DNA of 64,000 nucleotides, taken from positions 62,001 through 126,000 of the forward strand of contig NZ_BSTD01000006.1 in NCBI RefSeq assembly GCF_030269325.1, read 5' to 3'. Shown here one piece after another: positions 42,624 through 50,933 of the stretch (position 1 is the stretch's first letter; every line of letters starts with the position of its first letter). Both the position numbers and the translations under genes were made by a program. The notes beneath the pieces were generated by a model. The model worked only from the letters and a program-made list of their open reading frames with translations. It was not told where the DNA came from and ran no database searches. This DNA is from Amycolatopsis sp. NBRC 101858 (GTDB taxonomy: Bacteria > Actinomycetota > Actinomycetes > Mycobacteriales > Pseudonocardiaceae).

Positions 42624-43697
42624 ATGACCAACGTGGAGACCACGGACGCGACCGGCCTCGGGGAGATCGAGGTCGGCGCCGCCCGGATCAACGTCGACGA
42701 CAAGCGCATGATCAACGCGCGCGCCGACGTCAACCAGCTGCTGCCGATGAAGTACACGTGGGCCTGGGAGAAGTACCTGGCCGGCTGCAACAACCACTGG
42801 ATGCCGACCGAGGTCGCCATGCAGGCCGACATCGCGCTGTGGAAGTCGAAGGACGGCCTCACCGAGGACGAGCGGCAGATGCTCAAGCGCAACCTGGGCT
42901 TCTTCGCGACCGCGGAGTCCCTGGTGGCCAACAACATCGTGCTCGCGGTGTACCGGCAGATCACCAACCCCGAGTGCCGCCAGTACCTGCTGCGCCAGGC
43001 GTTCGAGGAGGCCGTGCACACGCACACCTTCCAGTACATCTGCGAGAGCCTCGGCCTGGTCGAGGGCGAGCTGTTCAACATGTACCGCGAGGTCCCGTCC
43101 ATTTCGGACAAGGACGCGTGGGCGCTGAAGTACACGCAGCACCTGGAGGACCCGGACTTCAAGACCGGGACGCCGGAGGCCGACACGGCGTTCCTGCGTG
43201 ACCTCGTCGCGTTCTACGTGATCTTCGAGGGCATGTGGTTCTACACCGGCTTCGCGCAGATCCTGTCGCTGGGCCGCCGGAACAAGATGGTCGGCATCGC
43301 CGAGCAGTACCAGTACATCCTGCGCGACGAGTCGATCCACCTGAACTTCGGCATCGACTGCATCAACCAGATCAAGATCGAGAACCCGCACCTGTGGACG
43401 CCCGAGTTCCAGGAAGAGGTCCGCGGGATGCTGAAGGAGGCGTGCGAGCTCGAGGTCAAGTACGCGCGCGACACGATGCCCCGCGGCATGCTCGGCCTGT
43501 CGGCGCAGCTGTGCGAGCAGTACATGCACTTCATCACCGACCGGCGCGCGCAGCAGATCGGCCTCCAGCCGATCTTCGGCGAGACCGAGAACCCGTTCCC
43601 GTGGATGTCCGAGGCGATGGACCTGAAGAAGGAGAAGAACTTCTTCGAGACCCGCGTCATCGAATACCAGTCGGGCGGCGCGCTCGACTGGGACTGA
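42624..43697 (+). CDS. nrdB: ribonucleoside-diphosphate reductase small subunit, class Ic-type
   Basis: 357 residues. Metal ligands are Glu98 (FATAESLV), Glu129 and His132 (FEEAVHTHTF), the Glu in IFEGMWFY, and Glu/His in LRDESIHLNF. The residue at the tyrosyl-radical position, four after His132, is Phe136 (HTHTFQYIC) as in Chlamydia trachomatis R2, whose Mn/Fe cofactor replaces the radical. So this belongs to class Ic by sequence. It follows nrdA by 13 bases and ends with a strong terminator. Confidence 0.95.
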   Translation: MTNVETTDATGLGEIEVGAARINVDDKRMINARADVNQLLPMKYTWAWEKYLAGCNNHWMPTEVAMQADIALWKSKDGLTEDERQMLKRNLGFFATAESLVANNIVLAVYRQITNPECRQYLLRQAFEEAVHTHTFQYICESLGLVEGELFNMYREVPSISDKDAWALKYTQHLEDPDFKTGTPEADTAFLRDLVAFYVIFEGMWFYTGFAQILSLGRRNKMVGIAEQYQYILRDESIHLNFGIDCINQIKIENPHLWTPEFQEEVRGMLKEACELEVKYARDTMPRGMLGLSAQLCEQYMHFITDRRAQQIGLQPIFGETENPFPWMSEAMDLKKEKNFFETRVIEYQSGGALDWD

Positions 43698-43707
43698 TCT
43701 CCCGCTG

Positions 43708-43743
43708 AGCCCGGCCACACCTCCTGGTGTGGCCGGGCTTTTT
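43708..43743 (+). terminator. nrdAB terminator
   Basis: Arms AGCCCGGCCACACC and GGTGTGGCCGGGCT (perfect 14 bp) around TCCT, followed by TTTT. It serves nrdAB and, in reverse, may also serve the convergent DUF2255 gene that ends at 43743. Confidence 0.9.
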
Positions 43744-44099
43744 CACGCCGCCGGGTCGATCCGGATCGTCGCGGCCCGCGCCTGCGGACTCGCGACGAGT
43801 GTTTCGGACACCGGCCCGTACTTGCCGGCGAAGGCCGCGTCGAGCCCGGCGGGCAGCTCGGGACCGGTCGTGAGCCGGACCTCGCGGGTGACGCCGCCGA
43901 CGCGGATCCGGCCGTGCCCGGCTTCGCTCGCCGCCCGGTACCAGCGGGAGCGGACACCGCGATGGGCGCGGACGTACACCGCGCCGCCGGCGACCGCCAT
44001 CCCGATCTCCGCCCCGGGCTCGTCGCCGTCGCCGGCGGTCAGCACGAGCGAGTAGCTCTCGGCCAGCAAGGTGAGGTCTTCGGGCGTCCAGGTGCTCAT
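43743..44099 (-). CDS. DUF2255 family protein
   Basis: 118 residues: STWTPEDLTLLAESYSLVLT, GGAVYVRAHRGVRSRWYRAA, GRIRVGGVTREV and DAAFAGKYGP follow the DUF2255 pattern, a split-barrel relative of flavin/F420-binding proteins. The function is unknown; a redox cofactor is possible. It is divergent from an alpha/beta hydrolase gene across a nested inverted repeat, so the two are likely regulated together. Confidence 0.85.
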   Translation of the reverse strand: MSTWTPEDLTLLAESYSLVLTAGDGDEPGAEIGMAVAGGAVYVRAHRGVRSRWYRAASEAGHGRIRVGGVTREVRLTTGPELPAGLDAAFAGKYGPVSETLVASPQARAATIRIDPAA

Positions 44100-44111
44100 G
44101 CCTCCAGTGTG

Positions 44112-44162
44112 GAGTTCCCGGCGTGCGCGTGCGGGGGCAGGATCCTGCCCAGGCAGGAACTC
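44112..44162. promoter_or_regulatory. nested inverted repeats in divergent promoter
   Basis: A perfect 16-bp palindrome (GGGCAGGATCCTGCCC, 44135-44150) lies between outer arms GAGTTCC (44112-44118) and GGAACTC (44156-44162). Two nested operators for one regulator are plausible. The gap around them holds no other feature. Confidence 0.6.
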
Positions 44163-44202
44163 TCGTCTTTTCCGCCGCGCACCCCGGGCCGAAGGTGGAG
44201 AC

Positions 44203-45111
44203 ATGACCACGACAGTCACCTTCCCCAGCGTCGGCCTCGACATCGCCGCCCACCTCTACGTTCCCGACGACGCCACCGGCGCGGCCCTCGTCGTCGGCCA
44301 CCCCGGTACCGGCGTCAAGGAACAGACCTCCGGCACCTATGCGCGCCTGATGGCCGAGCGCGGCTTCGTCACCCTCGCCTTCGACGCCGCCTACCAGGGC
44401 GAGTCCGGCGGCCTGCCGCGCGGCCTCGAAGATCCCGCCCAGCGGGTCGAAGACTTCAAGGCCGCCGTCTCCTTCCTCACCACCCGGCCCGAGGTCGACG
44501 CCGGCCGGATCGGGCTGCTCGGCATCTGCGCCTCCGGGGGCTACTCGCTCGCCGCCGCCGGGGGCGATCACCGGGTCAAGGCCGTGGCGACCGTGTGCAC
44601 CGCCGAGCCTGCCCGCCAGTTCCGCTACGGCGCCGACGGCACCCAGGACCCGGCCGTCTTCCAGGGCCTGCTCGACGCCGCCGCGCAGGCCCGCACGACC
44701 GCCGCCCGCGGCGAGGACCCCGGTGTGCTCACCATGTTCCCGGAGACCGCGGAACAGGCCGGTGCCCTCGGCGGCGAGCACGGCATCGAGGGCTGGGAGT
44801 ACTACTGCGGCGCCCGCGGCTACCACGAGCGCTCGGCGAAGTTCCTCACCTGGGACAGCGTCGACAAGATGGCGTCCGGCGACGTCTTCCACGCCGTGCC
44901 GCTGATCGGCCCGCGCCCGATCCTGCAGATCCTCGGGGAGCGCGCCGTCACCGCGTGGATGGGGCTGGAAGCCCACCGGCGGGCCACCGGTCCCGCGGAG
45001 ATCCACTGGATCGAGGGCGCGAGCCACGTCGACCTCTACGACAAGCGCGAGTACATCGACCTCGCTGTCGGCAAGCTCACCGATTTCTTCGCCGTCGCCC
45101 TGGACAAGTGA
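44203..45111 (+). CDS. alpha/beta hydrolase, dienelactone-hydrolase-like
   Basis: 302 residues of the alpha/beta hydrolase fold: ALVVGHPGTGVKEQTSGTYA as the oxyanion-hole region, AFDAAYQGESGG, and the nucleophile elbow LGICASGGYS. The pattern G-x-C-x-S places a Cys where serine hydrolases have Ser, as in dienelactone hydrolases. The end has WIEGASHVDLYD with the catalytic His. The substrate is unknown. RBS AAGGTGGAGAC precedes the ATG. Next to DUF2255 and a nested operator, it probably takes part in a detoxification response. Confidence 0.85.
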   Translation: MTTTVTFPSVGLDIAAHLYVPDDATGAALVVGHPGTGVKEQTSGTYARLMAERGFVTLAFDAAYQGESGGLPRGLEDPAQRVEDFKAAVSFLTTRPEVDAGRIGLLGICASGGYSLAAAGGDHRVKAVATVCTAEPARQFRYGADGTQDPAVFQGLLDAAAQARTTAARGEDPGVLTMFPETAEQAGALGGEHGIEGWEYYCGARGYHERSAKFLTWDSVDKMASGDVFHAVPLIGPRPILQILGERAVTAWMGLEAHRRATGPAEIHWIEGASHVDLYDKREYIDLAVGKLTDFFAVALDK

Positions 45112-45128
45112 CCTAGACTCGGACCCGC

Positions 45129-45415
45129 CACTGGTTCCCCGGGGTTCGCCCCGGGGAGGCAACAGGGAACCCGGTGCGAATCCGGGACTGCCCCGCAGCG
45201 GTGAGTGGGAACGAAAGCCGTCATGAAGCACTGGGCGCGAGCCTGGGAAGCGACGGCCGGTAGGCGCGAGCAGTGCGCCCACGAGTCCGAAGACCTGCCC
45301 GTGGTGCGCGCGCCGACGGCGTGCGCGAGTCCGGGCCTCGCGGGATGGGCACGACCGAAACGCTCGCCTTCGCGCGCGTCCGGACTCTTCGGACCAGCTC
45401 GCGAGGAGAGAGCTT
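45129..45415 (+). promoter_or_regulatory. cobalamin riboswitch controlling metE
   Basis: The aptamer shows the B12 elements in order: GGTGCGAATCCGGGACTGCC near 45173-45193, CCGCAGCGGTGAGTGGGAACG, AAGCACTGG, GAAGCGACGGCC, and the B12 box GAGTCCGAAGACCTGCC at 45283-45299. Downstream, TCTTCGGAC (45386-45394) can pair with GTCCGAAGA of the B12 box (45285-45293), and CCGGACTC (45380-45387) with GAGTCCGG (45327-45334), so two folds exclude each other. AGCTC (45396-45400) and GAGCT (45410-45414) flank the GAGGAG ribosome site. Cobalamin binding should hide the ribosome site and shut off the B12-independent enzyme. TAGACT at 45113 may be the -10. Confidence 0.93.
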
Positions 45416-47653
45416 GTGACCATCGGCACCACTGTGCTGGGCTACCCCCGGATCGGCCCGGACCGGGAGCTCAAGCGCGCCCTGGAGCGCTACTGGGCGG
45501 GCAAGATCGACGAGGCCGCGTTGCTGGCCGTCGGGCGCGAACTGCGGCAGCGGACCTGGCTCGACCTGCGGGACGCCGGCCTGGACTCCATCCCGTCCAA
45601 CACGTTCTCGCACTACGACCACGTGCTGGACACGGCCGAACTGTTCGGCGCGCTGCCCGCGCGGCCGGGGCTCTCACGGCTCGACACGTACTTCGCCGCC
45701 GCGCGGGGCATCCAGGACGCGCCGGCGCTCGAGATGACCAAGTGGTTCGACACCAACTACCACTACCTCGTCCCGGAACTGGGCCCGGACACCGAGTTCA
45801 CCCTCGCCGGGACCAAACCCCTCGACGAGTACCGGGAGGCCCGCGCGCTCGGCATCGAGACGCGGCCGGTGCTCGTCGGGCCGGTGACGTTCCTGCTGCT
45901 CAGCAAGGGGATCGGCGGCTTCGACCCCCTGGACCTGCTCGACGCGCTCCTCCCCCGCTACGCCGACCTGCTGGCGCGACTGCACGACGAGGGTGTCGAG
46001 TGGGTGCAGCTCGACGAGCCCGCGTTCGCCGCCGACCGCACCGAGGCCGAGCTGAACGCGCTGATCCGCGCGTACCACTGGCTCGGCAAGGCGGCCGCGC
46101 GGCCGAAGCTGCTGGTCGCCGGATACTTCGGCGGGCTGGGCCGCGGCCTCGGCGTGCTGGCCCGCGCCCCGATCGACGCGCTGGCCGTCGACCTGGTCAC
46201 CGACGAGTCCTTTGTGGACGCGGTGGCGGCGGAACCGGCGTTGCGGGACAAGGAGGTGCTGGCCGGGGTCGTCGACGGGCGCAACGTCTGGCGAACCGAC
46301 CCGCAGCGCGCGCTGAGCCGGGCCGCGACCCTGCTCGGCGTCGCGAAGTCCGTCAGCGTGGCGACGTCGTGCTCGCTGCTGCACGTGCCCTACGACGTCA
46401 CGCGGGAAGACCTGCACCCGCGGCTCGCGAGCTGGCTTTCGTTCGCGCGGCAGAAGGTCGACGAGGTCGTGCTGCTCGGGCGCGCTCTGCAGGGCGAGTC
46501 CCCGGACCTGACCGCCGCCCGGGCCGCGGTCGCCGACCGGGCCTCGGCGGCCGAGCTGGCCGACTCCGCCGTCCGCGACCGGCTGGCCGCGCTCCCGGAC
46601 GTCGCCCGGGTGCCGTACGCGGAACGGGCGGCGGCGCAGGCCGCACTCGGGCTGCCGCCGCTGCCGACCACGACGATCGGGTCGTTCCCGCAGACCCTGG
46701 ACGTCCGGCGCGCGCGAGCCGCGCACCGCGCCGGGACGCTCGACGACGCGGGCTACGCCGCCGCGATGCGTGCCGAGGTCGAGCGGGTCATCCGGCTGCA
46801 GGAAGAGCTGGGGCTCGACGTCCTGGTGCACGGCGAGCCCGAGCGCAACGACATGGTGCAGTACTTCGCCGAGCAGCTGACCGGGTTCGCCACGACCGCG
46901 CACGGCTGGGTGCAGTCCTACGGCTCCCGCTGCGTCCGCCCGCCGATCCTCTACGGCGACGTCTCGCGGCCGGCACCGATGACCGTCGAGTGGGCGCGCT
47001 ACGCCCAGAGCCTGACCGCGAAGCCGGTCAAGGGCATGCTGACCGGCCCGGTGACGATCCTGGCGTGGTCGTTCGTCCGCGACGACCAGCCCCTCGGCGA
47101 GACGGCGCGGCAGGTGGCGCTGGCGATCCGCGACGAGGTGCACGACCTGGAGGCGGCGGGCATCCGCGTCGTCCAGGTCGACGAGCCGGCGCTGCGGGAG
47201 CTGCTGCCGCTGCGGCAGTCGCGGCACGACGAGTACTTCGCCTGGGCGGTGTCGGCGTTCCGGCTGGCGACGTCCGGGATCGCCGACGCGACGCAGATCC
47301 ACACGCACATGTGCTACTCGGAGTTCGGTGAGGTGCTGCCGGCGATCGACGCGCTGGACGCGGACGTCACGTCGATCGAGGCGGCGCGGTCGAAGATGGA
47401 GGTGCTCACGGACCTGAACGAAGGCGGCTTCGGCCGCGGCGTCGGGCCGGGGGTGTACGACATCCACTCGCCGCGGGTGCCGTCGGCGGACGAAGTGGCT
47501 TCCCTGCTGCGGACGGCGGTGGGTGCGGTGCCGGCATCGCGGGTGTGGGTGAACCCGGACTGCGGGCTGAAGACGCGCGGGTACGCGGAGGTCGAGCCGG
47601 CGCTGCGGAACCTGGTGGCGGCGGCGCGGGAGGTGCGCGCCGAGCTGGACTGA
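45416..47653 (+). CDS. metE: cobalamin-independent methionine synthase
   Basis: 745 residues, close to the usual MetE length of about 750. TTVLGYPRIGPDRELKRALE starts the first barrel, and the second barrel has LPTTTIGSFPQTLDVRRARA, VHGEPERNDMVQYF and the zinc site HTHMCYSEF with a late Cys in NPDCGLKTRG. It transfers methyl from methyltetrahydrofolate triglutamate to homocysteine in the cytosol without B12. The riboswitch upstream explains when it is used. GTG 45416 is the start. Confidence 0.96.
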   Translation: MTIGTTVLGYPRIGPDRELKRALERYWAGKIDEAALLAVGRELRQRTWLDLRDAGLDSIPSNTFSHYDHVLDTAELFGALPARPGLSRLDTYFAAARGIQDAPALEMTKWFDTNYHYLVPELGPDTEFTLAGTKPLDEYREARALGIETRPVLVGPVTFLLLSKGIGGFDPLDLLDALLPRYADLLARLHDEGVEWVQLDEPAFAADRTEAELNALIRAYHWLGKAAARPKLLVAGYFGGLGRGLGVLARAPIDALAVDLVTDESFVDAVAAEPALRDKEVLAGVVDGRNVWRTDPQRALSRAATLLGVAKSVSVATSCSLLHVPYDVTREDLHPRLASWLSFARQKVDEVVLLGRALQGESPDLTAARAAVADRASAAELADSAVRDRLAALPDVARVPYAERAAAQAALGLPPLPTTTIGSFPQTLDVRRARAAHRAGTLDDAGYAAAMRAEVERVIRLQEELGLDVLVHGEPERNDMVQYFAEQLTGFATTAHGWVQSYGSRCVRPPILYGDVSRPAPMTVEWARYAQSLTAKPVKGMLTGPVTILAWSFVRDDQPLGETARQVALAIRDEVHDLEAAGIRVVQVDEPALRELLPLRQSRHDEYFAWAVSAFRLATSGIADATQIHTHMCYSEFGEVLPAIDALDADVTSIEAARSKMEVLTDLNEGGFGRGVGPGVYDIHSPRVPSADEVASLLRTAVGAVPASRVWVNPDCGLKTRGYAEVEPALRNLVAAAREVRAELD

Positions 47654-47657
47654 GGCC

Positions 47658-47691
47658 GGGGCCCCGGGCGGGAGCACCCGCCCGGGGCCCC
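47658..47691. terminator. bidirectional terminator metE / PPOX
   Basis: Arms GGGGCCCCGGGCGGG and CCCGCCCGGGGCCCC (perfect 15 bp) around AGCA sit between the metE stop and the stop of the convergent PPOX gene, so one hairpin can end both transcripts. Confidence 0.8.
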
Positions 47692-47693
47692 GT

Positions 47694-48095
47694 TCAGTAG
47701 GTGTACCGGCGCACGGTTTCCGGGTGGATGACCAGCCGGAGCTGGTCCGTCGCCAGGATGCCCTCGAGGTCGGCGGCGCGCACCGGGTCGTCGAGGTCCC
47801 AGTAGCGGGCGGCCAGGCGCGCGGCGAGGTCGTGCGCGCCGCCGGGTTCCAGCGTGACGCGGCCGGTGACCGAAACCCACCGTTCGCGCTCCCCCACCGG
47901 CGCGGCGACGATCAGGGACGCGTGGGGGTCGCGGCGCAGGCGGCGCACCTTGGGCGAGTCCGGTTCGGTGAAGAGTTCGACGCCGTCCGGCGTGGCCTCG
48001 AACCACACCGGGCGCGGCTGGCCGCCGGCGACGGTCAGGAATCCATGCAATGGGCGGCGGAGGAACTCGAGGTCCTGTTCGGTCAACGCGGTCAT
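47694..48095 (-). CDS. PPOX-class F420/FMN-dependent oxidoreductase-like
   Basis: 133 residues of the split-barrel PPOX fold: LRRPLHGFLTVAGGQPRPVW, KVRRLRRDPHASLIVAAPVG, RWVSVTGRVTLEP, ending HPETVRRYTY. Related proteins bind FMN or F420 and reduce quinones or unsaturated compounds. It is divergent from the AraC gene; the promoter region between them is only about 80 bases. Whether the AraC protein acts on it is not known. Confidence 0.85.
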   Translation of the reverse strand: MTALTEQDLEFLRRPLHGFLTVAGGQPRPVWFEATPDGVELFTEPDSPKVRRLRRDPHASLIVAAPVGERERWVSVTGRVTLEPGGAHDLAARLAARYWDLDDPVRAADLEGILATDQLRLVIHPETVRRYTY

Positions 48096-48177
48096 GGCGT
48101 CGAGTCAACCCGATCCGCTCGGACGATCCCATGGGCGAGACCCCGGAATGCCTGTCCGATCGTCTAATCTCGACGAC

Positions 48178-49083
48178 GTGGACGCGTTCGGTGACCTGCG
48201 GGCGCACGGCTCGCTGTTCGGCAGCTCGGCCCTCTCCGCGCCCTGGGCGCTGCACTTCGTCGACGGCGCGCCGCTGACCCTGTGCACCGTCCTCGACGGC
48301 GGCGGCTGGGTCGTGCCCGAGCATGGCGAGCCCGAGCCGCTGAACGCCTACGACACGGTCGTCGTGCGCGGGCCCGGGACGTTCACGTTCGTCGACGAGC
48401 CGGGGACGGGCGCCGAGCCGGTCGCGTGCGGCGAGCACTGCGTGGAGGGCGGGACCCGGTACCGGCGCGGCTGGCACGACCCCGGCGACGGCGCGACGAC
48501 GGTGATCGTCGGCGCCTACCCGGTCCGCGGCGAGATCGGTGCCCGGCTGCTGGACGCGCTGCCCACGGTCCTGCGCGTCGCCGGCGGCGGCACGGGCGAC
48601 GCCGTGCTGGACCACCTCGCCGCCGAGGTCGCCGTCGACGCGCCCGGGCAGCAGGTGGTGCTCGACCGGCTGCTGGACTGGATGCTGGTCTGCACGCTGC
48701 GCGAGTGGTTCGACCGCCCCGGCGGCGAGCCCCCGGCGTGGTGGACCGCCCAGCGCGACCCGGTGGTGGGCCACGCGCTGCGCCTCCTGCACGCGGAACC
48801 GGCGGCGCCGTGGACGGTCGGATCGCTGGCCGGCCGCACCGGCGTGTCGCGGTCGACGCTGGCCAAGCGGTTCACCGACCTGGTGGGCGAGCCGCCGCTG
48901 ACGTACCTCACCCACCGCCGCATGGCGCTCGCGGCCGACCTGCTGGCCGAGAGCGGGGACAAGACCGTGGCGGAGGTCGCCCGCACGGTCGGGTATTCGG
49001 ACGCGTTCGGGTTCAGCGCGGCGTTCAAGCGGGTCCGGGGCGCGAACCCGAGCGACTTCCGCCGCTCGGCGCACGTCCGGTAA
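48178..49083 (+). CDS. AraC-family regulator with cupin_6 sensor
   Basis: 301 residues. The N-terminal cupin_6 part (VDAFGDLRAHGSLFGSSALS, LDGGGWVVPEHGEPEPLNA) is followed by the AraC DNA-binding part: AAPWTVGSLAGRTGVSRSTL and EPPLTYLTHRRMALAADLL, with GYSDAFGFSAAFKRVRG as the second HTH. The GTG at 48178 is favoured because TAATCT at 48165-48170 lies 7 bases upstream like a -10 of a leaderless mRNA; ATG 48148 is in frame. Its target is probably the divergent PPOX gene or itself. Confidence 0.87.
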   Translation: MDAFGDLRAHGSLFGSSALSAPWALHFVDGAPLTLCTVLDGGGWVVPEHGEPEPLNAYDTVVVRGPGTFTFVDEPGTGAEPVACGEHCVEGGTRYRRGWHDPGDGATTVIVGAYPVRGEIGARLLDALPTVLRVAGGGTGDAVLDHLAAEVAVDAPGQQVVLDRLLDWMLVCTLREWFDRPGGEPPAWWTAQRDPVVGHALRLLHAEPAAPWTVGSLAGRTGVSRSTLAKRFTDLVGEPPLTYLTHRRMALAADLLAESGDKTVAEVARTVGYSDAFGFSAAFKRVRGANPSDFRRSAHVR

Positions 49084-49337
49084 TCCGCCGGCATCACGCG
49101 GAGCCGCGCCATGCATCACCGACACGACCCGAGCCGAGCCGAGCGAACCCGCGAACTCGGGCGACTTCCAGCCGCGCCACGCACGCCCGCATCACGCCGA
49201 TCCACGCCACGCGTCACCGAGCCCGCGCCGCCGCTCGGCGGTGCGCTGAGAAGCCACCCGAAAAGAGGACACCTCAACCTGTTGTCACATCGTCAACAAG
49301 GGTGCATCGTGGAGGTGTCGCCGATCTCAGCGGGGAG

Positions 49338-50798
49338 ATGGTCACTTTGCCGGGCACCGTGAGCCGAGCCACCGAAGCACTGCGCGAACGCGTGCCGCCC
49401 CTTACCTCGCTCCGCCTCCCCCACCGCGTCGACGAACGCTGGCTGCAGTCGCGCTGGCCGGTCAAGGAGCTCGCCACGCCGCCCGCCGGCAGCGGCCTCA
49501 AGCCCGTCCTCGGCGACGAAGGCCCGCCGGTCGTCGGGCACATGCTCGAGATGATGCGCTTCGGCCCCGCCTTCGGCCTGCGCCGCCACGAGCTCTACGG
49601 CCCCGTGTCGTGGACCGGCGGCTTCGGCAGGCGGATCGTCGCGCTGTCCGGGCCGGAGGCGACGCAGATCGCGCTCGTCAACAAGGACAAGGCGTTCTCG
49701 CAGGAAGGCTGGAAGTTCTTCATCGAGAAGTTCTTCGAGCGCGGCCTGATGCTGATGGACTTCGGCGAGCACCACCTGCACCGCCGGATCATGCAGGAGG
49801 CCTTCACCCGCGACCGGCTCACCGGCTACGTCAACGAAATGGGCCCGGCACTGCGCGAAGGCGTCGCCAGCTGGGGATCGACCGAGCGCCCGCGGCTGTA
49901 CTGGGCGCTCAAGCAGCTGACCCTCGACGTCGCGACGCGCGTCTTCATGGGCATGCGCAGCGGCGCCGACTCCCACCGGATCAACCGCGCGTTCGTCAGT
50001 TCCGTGCGCGCCGGCACCGCGCTGGTGCGCTTCCCGGTGCCCGGCGGGCGCTGGTCGGCCGGGCTGCACGGCCGGAAGGTCCTCGAACGCTACTTCAGCG
50101 AAACCCTGCCCGCGAAGCGGAATTCCGACGGCGACGACCTGTTCACCGCGCTCTGCCACGCCACCACCGAGGACGGCGACCGGTTCACCGACACCGACAT
50201 CGTCAACCACATGATCTTCCTGATGATGGCCGCGCACGACACGACGACCATCACCAGCAGCGCGATGGCGTACTACCTCGCCAAGCACCCCGAGTGGCAG
50301 GAACGCGCCCGCGAGGAGTCCCTCGCCCTCGGCGACGACATCCTCGACATCGACGCCATCGACCGGCTCGAAACCCTCGACCTCGTCATGAAGGAAGCAC
50401 TGCGGCTGGTCGCGCCGGTGCCGTCGCTGACCCGGCAGACCGTCAAGGACACCGAGGTGCTCGGCCACTACATCCCCGCGGGCACCCTGTGCGGCGTCTC
50501 GCCCACGGTGAACCACTTCGCGCCGGAGTGCTGGACGAACCCCTTCGCGTTCGACCCCGAGCGGTTCGCCGAGCCGCGCCGCGAGGACAAGTCCCACCGG
50601 ATGGCGTGGATGCCCTTCGGCGGCGGCGCGCACAAGTGCATCGGGCTCCACTTCGGCGGGCTCGAGGTGAAGTTGCTGATGCACGAAATGCTGCGGGCCC
50701 ATCGCTGGTCGGTTCCGGAGAGTTACACCGCGAAGTGGGATTACGTGTCCCTGCCGGTGCCCGCCGACGGTCTCCCCGTGCGTCTCGCGCCTCGCTGA
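49338..50798 (+). CDS. cytochrome P450
   Basis: 486 residues. The I-helix MMAAHDTTTITSS (about residue 300), the ExxR helix KEALRL (about 355), FDPERFAEPRRED and the heme loop FGGGAHKCIGLHF with the Cys ligand at about 438 make the identification firm. The N-terminus has no membrane anchor. By pattern it lies nearer to CYP120/CYP26-like forms than to the usual actinobacterial CYP105/107. No ferredoxin gene is next to it. It probably hydroxylates a hydrophobic small molecule. A weak TGTTG/CAACA inverted repeat at 49280-49298 precedes it. Confidence 0.93.
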   Translation: MVTLPGTVSRATEALRERVPPLTSLRLPHRVDERWLQSRWPVKELATPPAGSGLKPVLGDEGPPVVGHMLEMMRFGPAFGLRRHELYGPVSWTGGFGRRIVALSGPEATQIALVNKDKAFSQEGWKFFIEKFFERGLMLMDFGEHHLHRRIMQEAFTRDRLTGYVNEMGPALREGVASWGSTERPRLYWALKQLTLDVATRVFMGMRSGADSHRINRAFVSSVRAGTALVRFPVPGGRWSAGLHGRKVLERYFSETLPAKRNSDGDDLFTALCHATTEDGDRFTDTDIVNHMIFLMMAAHDTTTITSSAMAYYLAKHPEWQERAREESLALGDDILDIDAIDRLETLDLVMKEALRLVAPVPSLTRQTVKDTEVLGHYIPAGTLCGVSPTVNHFAPECWTNPFAFDPERFAEPRREDKSHRMAWMPFGGGAHKCIGLHFGGLEVKLLMHEMLRAHRWSVPESYTAKWDYVSLPVPADGLPVRLAPR

Positions 50799-50933
50799 CC
50801 CGACACTGTCCGCCACCGCGAACACCGTGTGACAAAAAGTTACCGCTTGTGGAGATTCGTTCACTCGTTCAGCCGGTAGACACCCCGTGACACACGTGAT
50901 GGCGTGGCATCGGTCGCGGGCGAGGGGTACCCG

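Noticed and set aside
39716..43186. very long minus-strand open frame opposite nrdAB
   Set aside because: The plus-strand NrdA and NrdB motifs are complete; the antisense frame is Arg/Val-rich without motifs and is a GC-bias shadow.
49280..49298. TGTTG/CAACA inverted repeat before the P450 gene as an operator
   Set aside because: Arms of 5 bp with a 9-base spacer can occur by chance; kept only as a note in the P450 entry.
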